Below, piece by piece: positions 28,062 through 39,149 of a stretch of 64,000 nt of DNA; the first letter of the stretch is position 1, and every line of letters begins with the position of its first letter. The DNA is from an uncultured Pelagibacteraceae bacterium (GTDB lineage: Bacteria > Pseudomonadota > Alphaproteobacteria > Pelagibacterales > AG-422-B15): the NCBI GenBank assembly GCA_902517885.1, contig CABYDZ010000003.1, positions 62,001 to 126,000 on the forward strand, written 5' to 3'. The position numbers and the translations under genes are program-made. The notes under the pieces were generated by a model that saw only the letters and a program-made list of their open reading frames with translations, was not told the origin of the DNA and searched no databases.

Positions 28062-28892
28062 ATGGACGTTAAACTTCTTTCAGGGGCATTAGGAGCAGAA
28101 ATTTCTGGTATATCTCTAAATAATATTAATAAAGAAATATTTAATACTGTAAACGAATTATTACTTGAACATAAAGTTATTTTTTTCAGAGATCAAAATA
28201 TCACTCCTGAGGAACAAATAAGATTTGCAAAATTTTTTGGTCCCATTGAAGAACACGCTTATGTTAAAGGAAGAGAAGGCTACCCAGAAATAACAAGATT
28301 AATTAAAGGTGCTGAAGAGAAAAATCAATGGGGCGAAGGATGGCACAGTGATGTCAGCTATAATGAAAACCCTACAAAAGCTGTCATACTAAAGTCAGTT
28401 AAAATACCGCCAGTAGGTGGAGATACAGTTTTCTCAAACATGGAATTGGCTTGGGAGACGCTGGATAAGGAAATTAAAGATATTGTTGAAGATAAAAGAG
28501 CTGAACACTTCTCTCTTGGAGCAGGTTTCTTTATAGATGAATATAAATATTTTGAAAGCAATGGCAATGATGCTGAAGAATATTCCAATCATCATCCTAT
28601 CGTAAGAACTCATCCTGAAACGGGAAAAAAAATATTATTTGTAAATTGGACCTATACAAAAAAAATTGAAGGACTTGAAGAGTCTGAAAGCAATGAAATA
28701 CTCTCTAAAATATTTGAACATCAATCACGTCTGGATTTAACATGCAGATACACATGGTCCGAAAATAATGTAGCAATATGGGATAATCGTAGCGTAATCC
28801 ATTACGCAATAGCAGATTTTTTTCCTGGCAGAGGTCTTGGACATGAAAGAATAATGGACAGAATTGCAGTATTGGGAGACCGTCCTTATTAA
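28062..28892 (+). CDS. TauD/TfdA family Fe(II)/2-oxoglutarate dioxygenase
   Basis: WHSDVSY (HxD), VFFRDQNITPEEQIRFAKFFG, ...AIWDNRSVIHYAIADFFPG...R. Confidence 0.92.
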   Translation: MDVKLLSGALGAEISGISLNNINKEIFNTVNELLLEHKVIFFRDQNITPEEQIRFAKFFGPIEEHAYVKGREGYPEITRLIKGAEEKNQWGEGWHSDVSYNENPTKAVILKSVKIPPVGGDTVFSNMELAWETLDKEIKDIVEDKRAEHFSLGAGFFIDEYKYFESNGNDAEEYSNHHPIVRTHPETGKKILFVNWTYTKKIEGLEESESNEILSKIFEHQSRLDLTCRYTWSENNVAIWDNRSVIHYAIADFFPGRGLGHERIMDRIAVLGDRPY

Positions 28893-29431
28893 TTATCTAG
28901 AAGGTTTTTCTGAATAAAAAATACTTGAGAAAAGATAAATATAAAGGTTAAACCCATAATGCCGAAAAGCTTGAAGTTTACCCATACGGCATCCGAGAAA
29001 TTCCTATAAACTACCTCATTTGCAGCAGCTAAAAATAGAAAAAAGTACGCCCATCTTTTACTTAGATTTATCCAGCCAAAATCCGTTAAATTTATTGCTG
29101 AGCCCATGAGATTTTTTAATAAAGGTTTGTTAAAATACAAGCCTATAAATAATGCTAAAGAGAAGATTAAATTTACAAGTGTTACTTTAAACTTAATAAA
29201 AAACGGATCATTAAAATAAATCGTCAATCCCCCAAAAACAAAAATCAAAATAGTACTGAATAATAACATTGGAGATACTTTTCTTTCGATTAAGTATGAT
29301 CCAGCAATCGCAATACCTGCCGCAATCATCAAAGGAAGTATAGCTTCTTGAATTTGACCTGTCTTAATGAAGAAGTAAAAGAAAACGACTAAAGGCCCGA
29401 GTTCAAATACTTGTTTTAAGGAACCACGCAT
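28889..29431 (-). CDS. yciB: Inner-membrane septation protein YciB/IspZ family
   Basis: ELGPLVVFFYFFIK start, RWAYFFLFLAAANEVVYRNFSDAVWVNFKLFGIMGLTFIF. Confidence 0.9.
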   Translation of the reverse strand: MRGSLKQVFELGPLVVFFYFFIKTGQIQEAILPLMIAAGIAIAGSYLIERKVSPMLLFSTILIFVFGGLTIYFNDPFFIKFKVTLVNLIFSLALFIGLYFNKPLLKNLMGSAINLTDFGWINLSKRWAYFFLFLAAANEVVYRNFSDAVWVNFKLFGIMGLTFIFIFSQVFFIQKNLLDN

Positions 29432-29443
29432 ATAAATATATTT

Positions 29444-29770
29444 TTAATTATGCTTTGCTTTGGAAATATATTTTCCATTTTTAATACCCTCAAACATCTC
29501 TTCTAATAATGGGTGTGTCACAGGATCGTCTGATTCATCAACTAATAAGTTTTGTTGAGAAACATATGCCACATAAGATGGTTGGCTTGGTGCTTCAGCG
29601 AGTAAATGATAAAAAGGCTGATCTTTTCTTGGACGAACTTGCATAGGTATTGATTGATACCACTCCTCAGTATTGTTAAATTCTGGATCAACATCAAATA
29701 TCACACCACGAAAATCAAAATATCTGTGTTTTACGATCGAGCCGATTTGAAATTTTGCTTTATTGATCAT
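29444..29770 (-). CDS. hspQ: Heat shock protein HspQ (hemimethylated-DNA-binding YccV-like)
   Basis: AKFQIGSIVKHRYFDFRGVIFDVDPEF...RPRKDQPFYHLLAE...YVAYVSQQNL. Confidence 0.93.
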   Translation of the reverse strand: MINKAKFQIGSIVKHRYFDFRGVIFDVDPEFNNTEEWYQSIPMQVRPRKDQPFYHLLAEAPSQPSYVAYVSQQNLLVDESDDPVTHPLLEEMFEGIKNGKYISKAKHN

Positions 29771-29835
29771 TAAAGAAAGAATAAGTATATTCTTAGATAT
29801 TTTCAAGCGTGTTCTTAAAAAAATATAATTGATAA

Positions 29836-30438
29836 TTACTTAATTAATGTTTCTAAAGTCTTATATTGAAGATAACCAGGATAAATAGAATCATTTACAA
29901 TCGAAACAGGTGTTCCACGAAGCCCTAAACTTTTTGCTAATTTCATATTTGCATCTATGATATCATTTGATTTTTGACCGACTGCCTCTTGAAATATTTC
30001 TTCCCCATTTAGATCAATTTTATTAAGTATGTCGACTATACTTACTTTTTTCATCTTTGGACCAAGCTGCATAAACTGATTATGGACTTCGAAATATAAA
30101 TTAGGATATCTTTGCCAAACAATAAGGGCAATTTTAGCGGCTGTATCAGATATATCTCCAAATATTGGCCATTCCATATAAATTATTTTAACATTATCTT
30201 TATTATTCAATAGCTTTTGAAAATCCTTAGCCTGCTTTGCACAGTAACTACATCTGTAATCAAAAAACTCTATAATTGTATAATCTGCTTCACTGTTTCC
30301 AACTGTAGGAAGAGCTGCAGTGTCATAATTTCTCACGATGAAACTTGCTAGATTTTGATCATCTTCAGCAAAGCTAATACTGAACACATTAAAAAGTAAA
30401 AATAGTGTTAACGTTGTTTGAAATAATTTATTTATCAT
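29836..30438 (-). CDS. DsbA-family thioredoxin-fold protein, exported
   Basis: Signal peptide; EFFDYRCSYCAKQAKDFQKLL (CSYC active site), LGLRGTPVSIVND. Confidence 0.87.
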   Translation of the reverse strand: MINKLFQTTLTLFLLFNVFSISFAEDDQNLASFIVRNYDTAALPTVGNSEADYTIIEFFDYRCSYCAKQAKDFQKLLNNKDNVKIIYMEWPIFGDISDTAAKIALIVWQRYPNLYFEVHNQFMQLGPKMKKVSIVDILNKIDLNGEEIFQEAVGQKSNDIIDANMKLAKSLGLRGTPVSIVNDSIYPGYLQYKTLETLIK

Positions 30439-31123
30439 CTTTTAAATATTCATTCAATAATTCCGCTGTTCCTAAATGTAGTGCATTTGTATTAAATTGG
30501 TATCCCTTCAGGGTTTTTTTATTGATACATAAATTCCAAGCTTCATTAATGGAAAAAACCTCTTTTTCTATACCGTTAAATGCATTTTGACTGATAATTT
30601 GAGCACCAATATAAACATATGGCTCAGAACTTGCATCATATCTTATTAAATCATTATTCTTTAATTTACAAAAATCACCCTTATCTTTGAATGCTCTAAA
30701 GTTACTTTTAGGCACCAAACCAAGAAATGCTTCAGCCTCTTCCGGATAGCTATTTATCATATCTACAATTAATTCCTTATCTGATTCACCCCAAATAACA
30801 TCGCTATTTAAGACTAGAGATTTGTTAATATTATACTTATCAAGTATTTTCTTTATTCCCCCTCCTGTATCTAAAAGTAAATCTGACTCATCTGAGACCC
30901 TGATATTATTTTGATTTAAGTTATTTATAAAATTTAATATCTTATCTGACTTATAGTGAACGTTTATAATAATTTCTTTGGCTCTAATTTCGTTAAGTAA
31001 ATCAATTGCGTATTGGATGAATGGCTTGTTGTTTATTTTAATTAGTGGCTTGGGGATATCAGGATCATAACTTCTCATTCTTTTCCCGAGACCTGCTGCT
31101 AGAATTATTGCAGAATCAATCAT
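30428..31123 (-). CDS. murU: N-acetylmuramate alpha-1-phosphate uridylyltransferase-like
   Basis: IILAAGLGKRMRSYDPDIPKPLIKINNKPFIQYAI; adjacent to amgK. Confidence 0.85.
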   Translation of the reverse strand: MIDSAIILAAGLGKRMRSYDPDIPKPLIKINNKPFIQYAIDLLNEIRAKEIIINVHYKSDKILNFINNLNQNNIRVSDESDLLLDTGGGIKKILDKYNINKSLVLNSDVIWGESDKELIVDMINSYPEEAEAFLGLVPKSNFRAFKDKGDFCKLKNNDLIRYDASSEPYVYIGAQIISQNAFNGIEKEVFSINEAWNLCINKKTLKGYQFNTNALHLGTAELLNEYLKDDK

Positions 31124-32100
31124 ATTAGTTCATGGTTTTTAAATTGCTTTAGCCAGTTTACAAGATTAATAAAAAATGGATCTTTTAAATTTTTTCGAAT
31201 AAGTTTTACTGTATTTGGTAAATATTTTAGATAACTTTCTTTTTTATCCCTTATAGAAAGTCTACAAAAAATACCTAATATTTTTAAATTTCTCTGAATT
31301 GAAAAGAACCTCATTTCTCTCTCTGCACCCTGAAAATCAGTATTTATAGTTTTTATATAAAATTCTAATAATTTTTTCTTTAAGTTACTCTTAAGTGGCC
31401 TTCTAACATCCTCAAGTAAAGATGCTAAATCATATAGAGGGGATCCAATTACGGCATCTTGAAAATCAATTAAACCAACTTGCCTTAGAGACTTTTGATT
31501 ATTTAAATAAAATAAATTATCTACGTGATAGTCTCTTAATACCAAAGTCGATGATTGTGGTTTTATATTATTATAAAAATCACTTAAAATTTGAGTGAAT
31601 TCTTTTTTTTGATCATTACTAACCAACTCACCTTTTCTTTTTTCCAAGTACCAATCTATAAATAGCAATGACTCATTTACTAGAAAATCTATAGAATAGC
31701 TTTTTAATTTACTAAGTTCTTTTTCTTTACTTTTTGATTGTCGATTAATTTCTATTAATACTTCAACTGCTTTTTTATATAATTCACTCTCATTATCTTT
31801 ATTGAGAATATTTGAAAATGATGTTTGCCCAAAATCTTCTAGTAACATAAATCCATATTTAGTGTCGAAAGATATTATTTGTGGTGCACTCAGATTAAAA
31901 GTATGAATAATATCAGCTACAGTTCTGAATTGTTCAATTGACTCTCCCTTCTCAGGAGGCGCATCCATAACAATTAAATTTTTATTTTTGATTCGATAAT
32001 ATTTTCTAAAGGACGCGTCATTTTTAATAGAAATAATATCCTCCTCTTTAAAGCCACAATTGAGAACAAAGCTATGAAGGTTTAAATTTCGATTATTCAT
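31120..32100 (-). CDS. amgK: Aminoglycoside phosphotransferase-family sugar kinase (AmgK, MurNAc/GlcNAc kinase)
   Basis: LVLRDYHVDNLFYL, QVGLIDFQDAVIGSPLYDLASLLED; paired with murU and tsaE. Confidence 0.87.
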   Translation of the reverse strand: MNNRNLNLHSFVLNCGFKEEDIISIKNDASFRKYYRIKNKNLIVMDAPPEKGESIEQFRTVADIIHTFNLSAPQIISFDTKYGFMLLEDFGQTSFSNILNKDNESELYKKAVEVLIEINRQSKSKEKELSKLKSYSIDFLVNESLLFIDWYLEKRKGELVSNDQKKEFTQILSDFYNNIKPQSSTLVLRDYHVDNLFYLNNQKSLRQVGLIDFQDAVIGSPLYDLASLLEDVRRPLKSNLKKKLLEFYIKTINTDFQGAEREMRFFSIQRNLKILGIFCRLSIRDKKESYLKYLPNTVKLIRKNLKDPFFINLVNWLKQFKNHELI

Positions 32101-32544
32101 CTAGTATTTTTGATTTTTGAATTTGCCTCTTAAAGTGATTTTCACACTTCTTGAAAACTTGCTTTTAATTTGAAAACTCATTTCGATTCGGTCATTTGGT
32201 AATATTTCTTCAAATTTATCTGACCATTCAATTAAGCAGACATCATCTGTTACTGCTTCTCCAAAATTAAGTTCAAAGAGTTCACTAGAATTTTTTAATC
32301 GATAAAAATCATAATGATTTATTGTATGGCTATCATTTTCATAAACTTGCAAAAGAGTAAAAGTTGGGCTTGGAATTTCTTTAAATTCTATACCTTTAAA
32401 AAAATTTCTAATAAAATATCTTGTAAATGTAGTTTTTCCTGAACCTAAATCGCCATTTAAGCATATGACTGTATTGTCTTGTTTAGATAGTTTAACCAGT
32501 CTTTTGGCCAGTTTCTCTGTATCACCTTCATTCCTCAGAAGCAT
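32101..32544 (-). CDS. tsaE: tRNA t6A biosynthesis ATPase TsaE
   Basis: Walker A CLNGDLGSGKTTFTRYF; SPTFTLLQVY; NHYDFYRL. Confidence 0.95.
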   Translation of the reverse strand: MLLRNEGDTEKLAKRLVKLSKQDNTVICLNGDLGSGKTTFTRYFIRNFFKGIEFKEIPSPTFTLLQVYENDSHTINHYDFYRLKNSSELFELNFGEAVTDDVCLIEWSDKFEEILPNDRIEMSFQIKSKFSRSVKITLRGKFKNQKY

Positions 32545-32571
32545 GGAAGAATAATATCTTAAAAATGTGAA

Positions 32572-33864
32572 TTAGTATCTATAAGCTTCAGGCTTATAAG
32601 GCCCTTCAGGAGTAACACTTATATAATCTGCTTGTTCTTTTGATAATTTAGTAAGTTTTGCGCCTACTTTTTCTAAATGAAGTCTTGCAACTTTCTCATC
32701 TAAATGTTTTGGAAGTACGTACACTTTTTTCTCATATTTTTCAGGATTGTTCCAAAGTTCAATCTGAGCAGTAACCTGGTTTGTAAATGATGCACTCATA
32801 ACGAAACTAGGATGACCTGTTGCACAACCAAGGTTAACCAACCTACCTTCTGCAAGTAAAATAATTCTTTTTTCACTAGGAAGAGTAATTTCGTGAACCT
32901 GAGGTTTAATTTCATCCCACTTATAATTTTTTAGAGCCTCAACTTGAATTTCGTTATCGAAGTGACCAATGTTACACAGTATAGCTCTATCTTTCATTTC
33001 TCTCATATGATCAGCAGTTACAATATCCTTGTTACCTGTAGCAGTAACAACAATATCCGCTTCTTTAATCATATCATCCATTGTAACAACCTCGTAACCC
33101 TCCATTGCTGCTTGCAATGCACATATAGGATCTGCTTCAGTGACCATTACTCTTGCCCCACTTTGACGCAGAGAAGCTGCACTACCTTTTCCAACATCGC
33201 CAAACCCAGCAACGATTGCAACCTTTCCTGACATCATAACATCGGTCGCTCTTTTAATGCCGTCCACTAAACTCTCTCTACATCCATAGAGATTATCAAA
33301 TTTAGATTTAGTTACAGAGTCATTCACATTTATTGCTGGTACCATGAGAGTTCCATCAATTTCCATTTTTTTGAGTGCTAATACTCCAGTAGTAGTTTCT
33401 TCAGATAGACCTTTTACATCATTAAGCAGCTCTTTGTATTCTCTATGCATTAAACCTGTGAGATCGCCGCCATCATCTAATATTAAATTGGGTTTCCACC
33501 CTTCTTTTCCCTCGATAGTTTGTCGAACACACCACCAATACTCTTCTTCTGTTTCCCCTTTCCAGGCATAAACAGGGATGCCTGCTTTAGCTATTGCAGC
33601 GGCAGCATGATCTTGTGTTGAAAAAATATTACAGGATGACCATCTGACGTCAGCTCCCAGTTCTACCAAAGTTTCAATTAAAACTGCAGTTTGGATAGTC
33701 ATATGAAGACAGCCTACTATTCTTGCACCATCTAGAGGTTTCTGGCCTTTATACTCATCTCTTAAGGCCATCAGACCTGGCATCTCAGTCTCAGCAAGGG
33801 ATATTTCTTTCCTGCCGAACTCAGCTTGTTCTATATCTGCTACTTTAAAATCTTCGTTGGCCAT
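32572..33864 (-). CDS. ahcY: Adenosylhomocysteinase
   Basis: [46 protein letters not shown]-terminal [18 protein letters not shown]. Confidence 0.98.
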   Translation of the reverse strand: MANEDFKVADIEQAEFGRKEISLAETEMPGLMALRDEYKGQKPLDGARIVGCLHMTIQTAVLIETLVELGADVRWSSCNIFSTQDHAAAAIAKAGIPVYAWKGETEEEYWWCVRQTIEGKEGWKPNLILDDGGDLTGLMHREYKELLNDVKGLSEETTTGVLALKKMEIDGTLMVPAINVNDSVTKSKFDNLYGCRESLVDGIKRATDVMMSGKVAIVAGFGDVGKGSAASLRQSGARVMVTEADPICALQAAMEGYEVVTMDDMIKEADIVVTATGNKDIVTADHMREMKDRAILCNIGHFDNEIQVEALKNYKWDEIKPQVHEITLPSEKRIILLAEGRLVNLGCATGHPSFVMSASFTNQVTAQIELWNNPEKYEKKVYVLPKHLDEKVARLHLEKVGAKLTKLSKEQADYISVTPEGPYKPEAYRY

Positions 33865-33910
33865 AATTACGAATAAAATATAGGGTTAAATAGATTAATA
33901 TTCAATATGA

Positions 33911-35443
33911 TTATTTATTAATATTTACCTGCGGTAGGTTGACAATAAACTTCGCGCCCTTAATAACATTTTCTTCTATAACATTATCTACAGAAATTGA
34001 GCCTTCATGTGCATCAACAATCTGTTTGGCAATATTTAATCCAAGTCCAGAATGTAATTTATTATCTTCTTCTCTTAGGGAATAAAAACGCTCAAAAATT
34101 CTTTTCATATTAGGCTCCTTTATACCCGGCCCCTCGTCAACAATTGCTATACTCAGGTAGTTACTAGTCGATGATAAAAGGACTTTTATAATTCCAGGCT
34201 TTGGAGAAAAGGAAATTGCGTTATCAATAATATTTTTAATGGCTTGTGAAAAAAACTTCTTCTGACCATCAACAAAAATATCCTTTTGATTATCTTGATC
34301 GTATAAAAATTTTATTTGAATTTGATCCGGCAATACTTTTTGAGTATCTTCTATAATCTCATTTAATAAGGGTATAATTTCAAATTTTTGCAATTGGCTT
34401 TTATATAAATTTACCTCATTTTTAATCATCGCTGAATAATCGGTGATGATACTTTCAATTCTTGAAATATCATTCTGAATAAGATTTAGAAATTTTTTTT
34501 GGCTATCACTCATCTCATCTGTAATAACCTCTGAAGCCATTTTAATTGAGGCAAGAGGATTTCGTATTTCATGCATTAAATCAGCTGAATTATTTTCAGC
34601 ATTATCAATTTTATTATATAAACTATTTAACATTTCATTAATGATCTTAGATAGTTGACCAATTTCGTCATCTCTTCTATCCAGTCCAGAAATAAGAGGT
34701 TTCGTTTTATGGTCCATTTGGACTTTTTCAGCAGCATTTGCTAAGTTTCTAATAGGTTTGAGGATTATAAAGTTTAAAAAAAATGAAAATAATATTAAGC
34801 ATCCTCCAATAGCTAAACCTGTTAGTAATACGTTTAGTTGTATTTGATTATTTATGTTTTGAATGTTGGTATTGTCTTCATGCGCAACAATATAGTAGTA
34901 AATGTCATCGTAACTAATTGGAAATATTGAGACCAATTCAAGTTTATTGTTATTCAACTTAATCGAAAAGTTTTTTTGAATCCCTTTTTCTAAATTTCTA
35001 AAATTAGTCAGGAATGTTGGGTGATTTAAAAAATCTCTATTAGCTAAATTTTCTTTTTGATCTAAGTTCAAGGTAATTGTTGAACTATTTTCATCTATGA
35101 TCTCTACTTCTGTGGCAGACTGATTTGTAAAAGAACTGTTTTCTAAGTCATATCCTTTCGTATCTAACAAGATACTCATGTTCTCATCCATAATTATAAT
35201 TGAAAGATTTTTGATTTCTAACTTAGAAAGAATAACTTCCGCAGATAGTTGTGTTTTTATATCTCTGAGCAAATTTGAAGTTTTTAAGAAGTTATAAATA
35301 ATCAACGACTGATTATCGATTTGTTTAAGTCTTTTATTAAGTTGATAGTTATTAAGGAATATAATTATGAATATTGCACTAACTATTAAAACTAGCAATC
35401 CAACAAAATTATATAATAAAAATTTTCTAAATAGGCTGTTCAA
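33911..35443 (-). CDS. chvG: Sensor histidine kinase, ChvG/ExoS-like
   Basis: HAMP region, H-box LMHEIRNPLASIKMASEVI, GLGLNIAKQIVDAHEG; adjacent to a chvI-like regulator and pckA. Confidence 0.85.
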   Translation of the reverse strand: MNSLFRKFLLYNFVGLLVLIVSAIFIIIFLNNYQLNKRLKQIDNQSLIIYNFLKTSNLLRDIKTQLSAEVILSKLEIKNLSIIIMDENMSILLDTKGYDLENSSFTNQSATEVEIIDENSSTITLNLDQKENLANRDFLNHPTFLTNFRNLEKGIQKNFSIKLNNNKLELVSIFPISYDDIYYYIVAHEDNTNIQNINNQIQLNVLLTGLAIGGCLILFSFFLNFIILKPIRNLANAAEKVQMDHKTKPLISGLDRRDDEIGQLSKIINEMLNSLYNKIDNAENNSADLMHEIRNPLASIKMASEVITDEMSDSQKKFLNLIQNDISRIESIITDYSAMIKNEVNLYKSQLQKFEIIPLLNEIIEDTQKVLPDQIQIKFLYDQDNQKDIFVDGQKKFFSQAIKNIIDNAISFSPKPGIIKVLLSSTSNYLSIAIVDEGPGIKEPNMKRIFERFYSLREEDNKLHSGLGLNIAKQIVDAHEGSISVDNVIEENVIKGAKFIVNLPQVNINK

Positions 35444-35456
35444 GTTGTATACTGTA

Positions 35457-36155
35457 TTATTTCCATTTATATCCTGATCCGTATAACGTATTGATTGATT
35501 TAAAATCAGGATCTATTTTTCTAAATTTTTTTCTAATCCTTTTTATATGACTGTCAATTGTTCTATCATCTACATCTAATTCATCTCTGTAAGCAATTTC
35601 CATTAATCTATCTCTTGATTTAACAATGCCTGGTCTTTCAACCAATTCCTTAATTATTTTAAATTCAGTAGTGGTTAGAGGTTCTAAAAGTGATTTCTCT
35701 TTCCACTCACATTCGTATCTCAAGCAGTCTAGCCTGAGATTTCCCTGTATGATAATTTGTTTTTTTTCAGAATTTTCTTTCTCTATATTTTTTCTGTGAA
35801 GTGTATTTTTAATTGTTTCTATTAAGATTTCTTTAGAAAAGTTTCCACTCTTTGTTACATAGCTATCAACACCATGCATTAAGCCTTTCAATCTATCGGC
35901 CTCTTGGTCTTTAGATGTCAGAAAGATCACAGGTATTTCAGTTTTTTCTCTTATTTTTTTAAATAATTCGTATCCATCCATTTTTGGCATTTTTATATCA
36001 ATTACTGCTAATTCAGGTGGATACCTAGACATGCCGATCAACGCTGACTGACCGTCACTATAAGTATGGATTTCAAATTCCTCTTTTTTAAGCAACTCTT
36101 CAAGAGAGATTAAAATATTTCGATCATCATCTACGAGGGCAATAAGGTGTTTCAT
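35457..36155 (-). CDS. chvI: OmpR-family response regulator, ChvI-like
   Basis: IALVDDDRNILISLEELLKKEEFEIHTYSDGQSAL; winged-helix C-terminus RDRLMEIAYRDELDVDDRTIDSHIKRIRKKFR. Confidence 0.9.
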   Translation of the reverse strand: MKHLIALVDDDRNILISLEELLKKEEFEIHTYSDGQSALIGMSRYPPELAVIDIKMPKMDGYELFKKIREKTEIPVIFLTSKDQEADRLKGLMHGVDSYVTKSGNFSKEILIETIKNTLHRKNIEKENSEKKQIIIQGNLRLDCLRYECEWKEKSLLEPLTTTEFKIIKELVERPGIVKSRDRLMEIAYRDELDVDDRTIDSHIKRIRKKFRKIDPDFKSINTLYGSGYKWK

Positions 36156-36300
36156 TTTAAATTTTCATTGTATTTTAAAGTATTATATGACCATAAAATG
36201 GCAAAAATATTGTATAATTTAACTAACAGTTTTTTTCATTTATTTAGATATTAGCACTTAACATACATGTTATTATATGTTTTTATCACAACCTCAAAAT

Positions 36301-37881
36301 ATGGAAAATTCAGTAAAAAATAGCATTATACAAAACGCTTCTTCAGTTAAAAATGACCTTAACTCTGAGGAACTATATGAAGTTGCTCATACCTCTGGCG
36401 AAGGCAAGTTATCATCGCATGGAGCTTTAGTTGTTAAAACAGGTAAACATACAGGAAGGTCAGCTAATGATAAATTTTTTGTTAAAGAAAGTATAAATGA
36501 TCAAAAAATCCATTGGGGTGAAACAAACGTTCCTATCTCAGAAGAACATTATACAAAAATTGCCGATGCATTTATAGATTTCTCAAAGGATAAATCATTA
36601 TATTTACATAACTTAATGGGCGGTGCAGATCGTAATCATTCGTTAAATGTTTCAATAATAACAGAATATGCTTGGCATGGATTATTTGCTAGACATTTAC
36701 TTGTTAGACCAAATGCTGATGAGCTTGAGCATTTTAATCCAGAGTATACTATTGTGAATTTTCCAAGTTTGAAAATGGATCCAAGCATTCATGGTACGAA
36801 TAGTGAAACTGTAATAGCTGTTAATCTCGCTGAAAAAATAATTTTAATAGCTGGAACTGAGTACGCAGGCGAAACAAAAAAATCTGTATTTACTCTTTTA
36901 AATTTCTTGCTTCCTGAGAAAAATATTATGCCAATGCATTGTTCTGTTAATACTGGTGAAAATGGTGATGCTGCAATTTTTTTTGGTCTATCCGGTACGG
37001 GTAAAACTACATTAAGTGCAGATCCTAAAAGATCACTTCTCGGGGATGATGAGCATGGATGGTCAGATGAAGGTCTTTTTAATTTTGAAGGTGGATGTTA
37101 CGCAAAACTCATAAGACTATCAGAAGAAGCAGAGCCTGAAATTTATGCTACCACTCAAATGAAAGGGACAGTTATTGAAAATGCTGTCATGAAAGATGAC
37201 GGAACTTTAGATCTAGATGACAATTCTTTGACAGAAAATACAAGGGGAGCTTATCCTTTAGACTACATCCCGGGAGTTACTGCGTCTGGCAAAACTAGTC
37301 ACCCAAAAAATATTATTATGTTAACTGCTGATGCATTTGGTGTTTTGCCTCCCATCGCGAAGCTTTCTGCAAGTCAAGCGATGTATCATTTTCTATCAGG
37401 CTATACAGCAAAAGTTGCGGGTACTGAAATTGGTCTTTCAAATGAACCTCAAGCAACGTTTTCAACATGTTTTGGAGCGCCATTTATGCCAAGAAATCCA
37501 ATTGAATACGGGAACTTACTGAAGAAAAAGATATCAGATCATGAGGTAGACTGCTGGCTTGTGAACACAGGATGGTCTGGTGGTGTTTATGGAGTTGGTG
37601 AGAGAATATCAATTAAAAATACTAGAACATTACTGAATGCTGCCCTCTCAGGTGAGCTCACTAATACTGAAATGAGAAAAGATCCAAATTTTGGCTTTTC
37701 AGTTCCAGTGAAAGTTGATGGAATTAATGAAGAGATATTGGATCCTAAAAAAACTTGGCAAAGTGAGGCTGATTATGATGCGCAGGCCAAAAAACTAGTA
37801 CAAATGTTCATTAGTAATTTTACTAAGTTTCAATCTGACGTTGAAGAAAATGTTAGAGCTTCAGGTCCTATTGCTAATTAA
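36301..37881 (+). CDS. pckA: Phosphoenolpyruvate carboxykinase (ATP)
   Basis: [53 protein letters not shown]. Confidence 0.97.
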   Translation: MENSVKNSIIQNASSVKNDLNSEELYEVAHTSGEGKLSSHGALVVKTGKHTGRSANDKFFVKESINDQKIHWGETNVPISEEHYTKIADAFIDFSKDKSLYLHNLMGGADRNHSLNVSIITEYAWHGLFARHLLVRPNADELEHFNPEYTIVNFPSLKMDPSIHGTNSETVIAVNLAEKIILIAGTEYAGETKKSVFTLLNFLLPEKNIMPMHCSVNTGENGDAAIFFGLSGTGKTTLSADPKRSLLGDDEHGWSDEGLFNFEGGCYAKLIRLSEEAEPEIYATTQMKGTVIENAVMKDDGTLDLDDNSLTENTRGAYPLDYIPGVTASGKTSHPKNIIMLTADAFGVLPPIAKLSASQAMYHFLSGYTAKVAGTEIGLSNEPQATFSTCFGAPFMPRNPIEYGNLLKKKISDHEVDCWLVNTGWSGGVYGVGERISIKNTRTLLNAALSGELTNTEMRKDPNFGFSVPVKVDGINEEILDPKKTWQSEADYDAQAKKLVQMFISNFTKFQSDVEENVRASGPIAN

Positions 37882-39146
37882 GATTTATTTACTCTCTCGA
37901 TGTCATCTTTGTAGCTAAAGCTGGCAATATAATAACAAATAATTGCTAAAATTCCTGTAAGCCCAATTGAAATTAGAGAAAATGTATATGGAGATGAAAA
38001 ATCGTTGAATACATAATCAATAAGATAGCCTGTAAAAAAACTACCTACTCCCATTCCAATAATATTTACTCCCAATATAAATACAGCAACCATAGTTGAC
38101 CTCACTTTAACAGGAGTTAATTCCTGTACTGAAGCAAATACAGGTCCATAGAAAAAGGTCACGTTAAATGAAACAAAAAATAAAGTTAAATAGAAGAAAT
38201 TTGTTTCAGGACTTATAAATCGATAACTAATAGTTAAGGGTGTTAAAATTAAATAAGATATAACTAAAAAGGTCATTACACCGCCTTTGAAGTAATGACT
38301 TATGCGATCAGATAAAACGCCACCGAGAACTGCTCCGACAGTGCCTCCTGATATAAAAAATATTCCAAACAAAGAATTATATGAGCTTGCAGTAAAACCT
38401 CTTTCATTTACAGCCCATAAAACTTCAAAGTTTCCTGCTCCTAATGGAATATGCAAAAAGATACTGCCAATAATCACAAATGTTAAACATTTCGAATTAT
38501 AAAGGGCGTGTTTTGTCATACTAATGATATCTCGAATACTTGTAGATTTATTATTTTCATTAAAAGATATATCTAATTGACCACGCCTAGGTTCAATGAG
38601 AAAATAAGTTACTACTCCAAGCCCCATTCCAATCAGACCTAATGTGATAAATACCAAGCGCCACCCATAAGCTGGTCCAAAAAAAGCTGCGATTAGCATT
38701 CCGAATCCTACGCCAAGAGGAATACCTAAGTAATAGATAGCTGACGCGGTTCCTCTTTGATTTTGTTTAAAAAGATCAGATAGCATTGATATTGCATTTG
38801 GAGTTAATGCCGATTCCCCAACACCAATTAAAGCTCTAGCGACAATTAAGTGTGAAAAATTTTTAGCAACACCAGTAAAAGCGGTCATTAAGCTCCATAA
38901 AAATACTCCTGCTGCCGCTATTTTCATTCTACTAAATTTATCACCAAGGACTCCCATAAATATCCCAAATACTGAATAGAAGAAGAGAAAATAAACGCCT
39001 GTCAAGAGTCCCCATTGCACATTTGTAAGATTAAACTCCGACTTTATTTGAGGAGCAAAGGCTATAAGAAGATTTCTATCTACAAAATTAAAAATATTAA
39101 GTAGTAAAAAAAAAGCCAAATAAACATAGGAATAATTAACTTTCAT
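37878..39146 (-). CDS. MFS transporter (spinster-like)
   Basis: [69 protein letters not shown]. Confidence 0.87.
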   Translation of the reverse strand: MKVNYSYVYLAFFLLLNIFNFVDRNLLIAFAPQIKSEFNLTNVQWGLLTGVYFLFFYSVFGIFMGVLGDKFSRMKIAAAGVFLWSLMTAFTGVAKNFSHLIVARALIGVGESALTPNAISMLSDLFKQNQRGTASAIYYLGIPLGVGFGMLIAAFFGPAYGWRLVFITLGLIGMGLGVVTYFLIEPRRGQLDISFNENNKSTSIRDIISMTKHALYNSKCLTFVIIGSIFLHIPLGAGNFEVLWAVNERGFTASSYNSLFGIFFISGGTVGAVLGGVLSDRISHYFKGGVMTFLVISYLILTPLTISYRFISPETNFFYLTLFFVSFNVTFFYGPVFASVQELTPVKVRSTMVAVFILGVNIIGMGVGSFFTGYLIDYVFNDFSSPYTFSLISIGLTGILAIICYYIASFSYKDDIERVNKS

Positions 39147-39149
39147 AAA

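Noticed and set aside
33865-33910. SAH/SAM riboswitch upstream of ahcY
   Set aside because: The 46-bp gap to chvG is too short and has no visible conserved riboswitch core.
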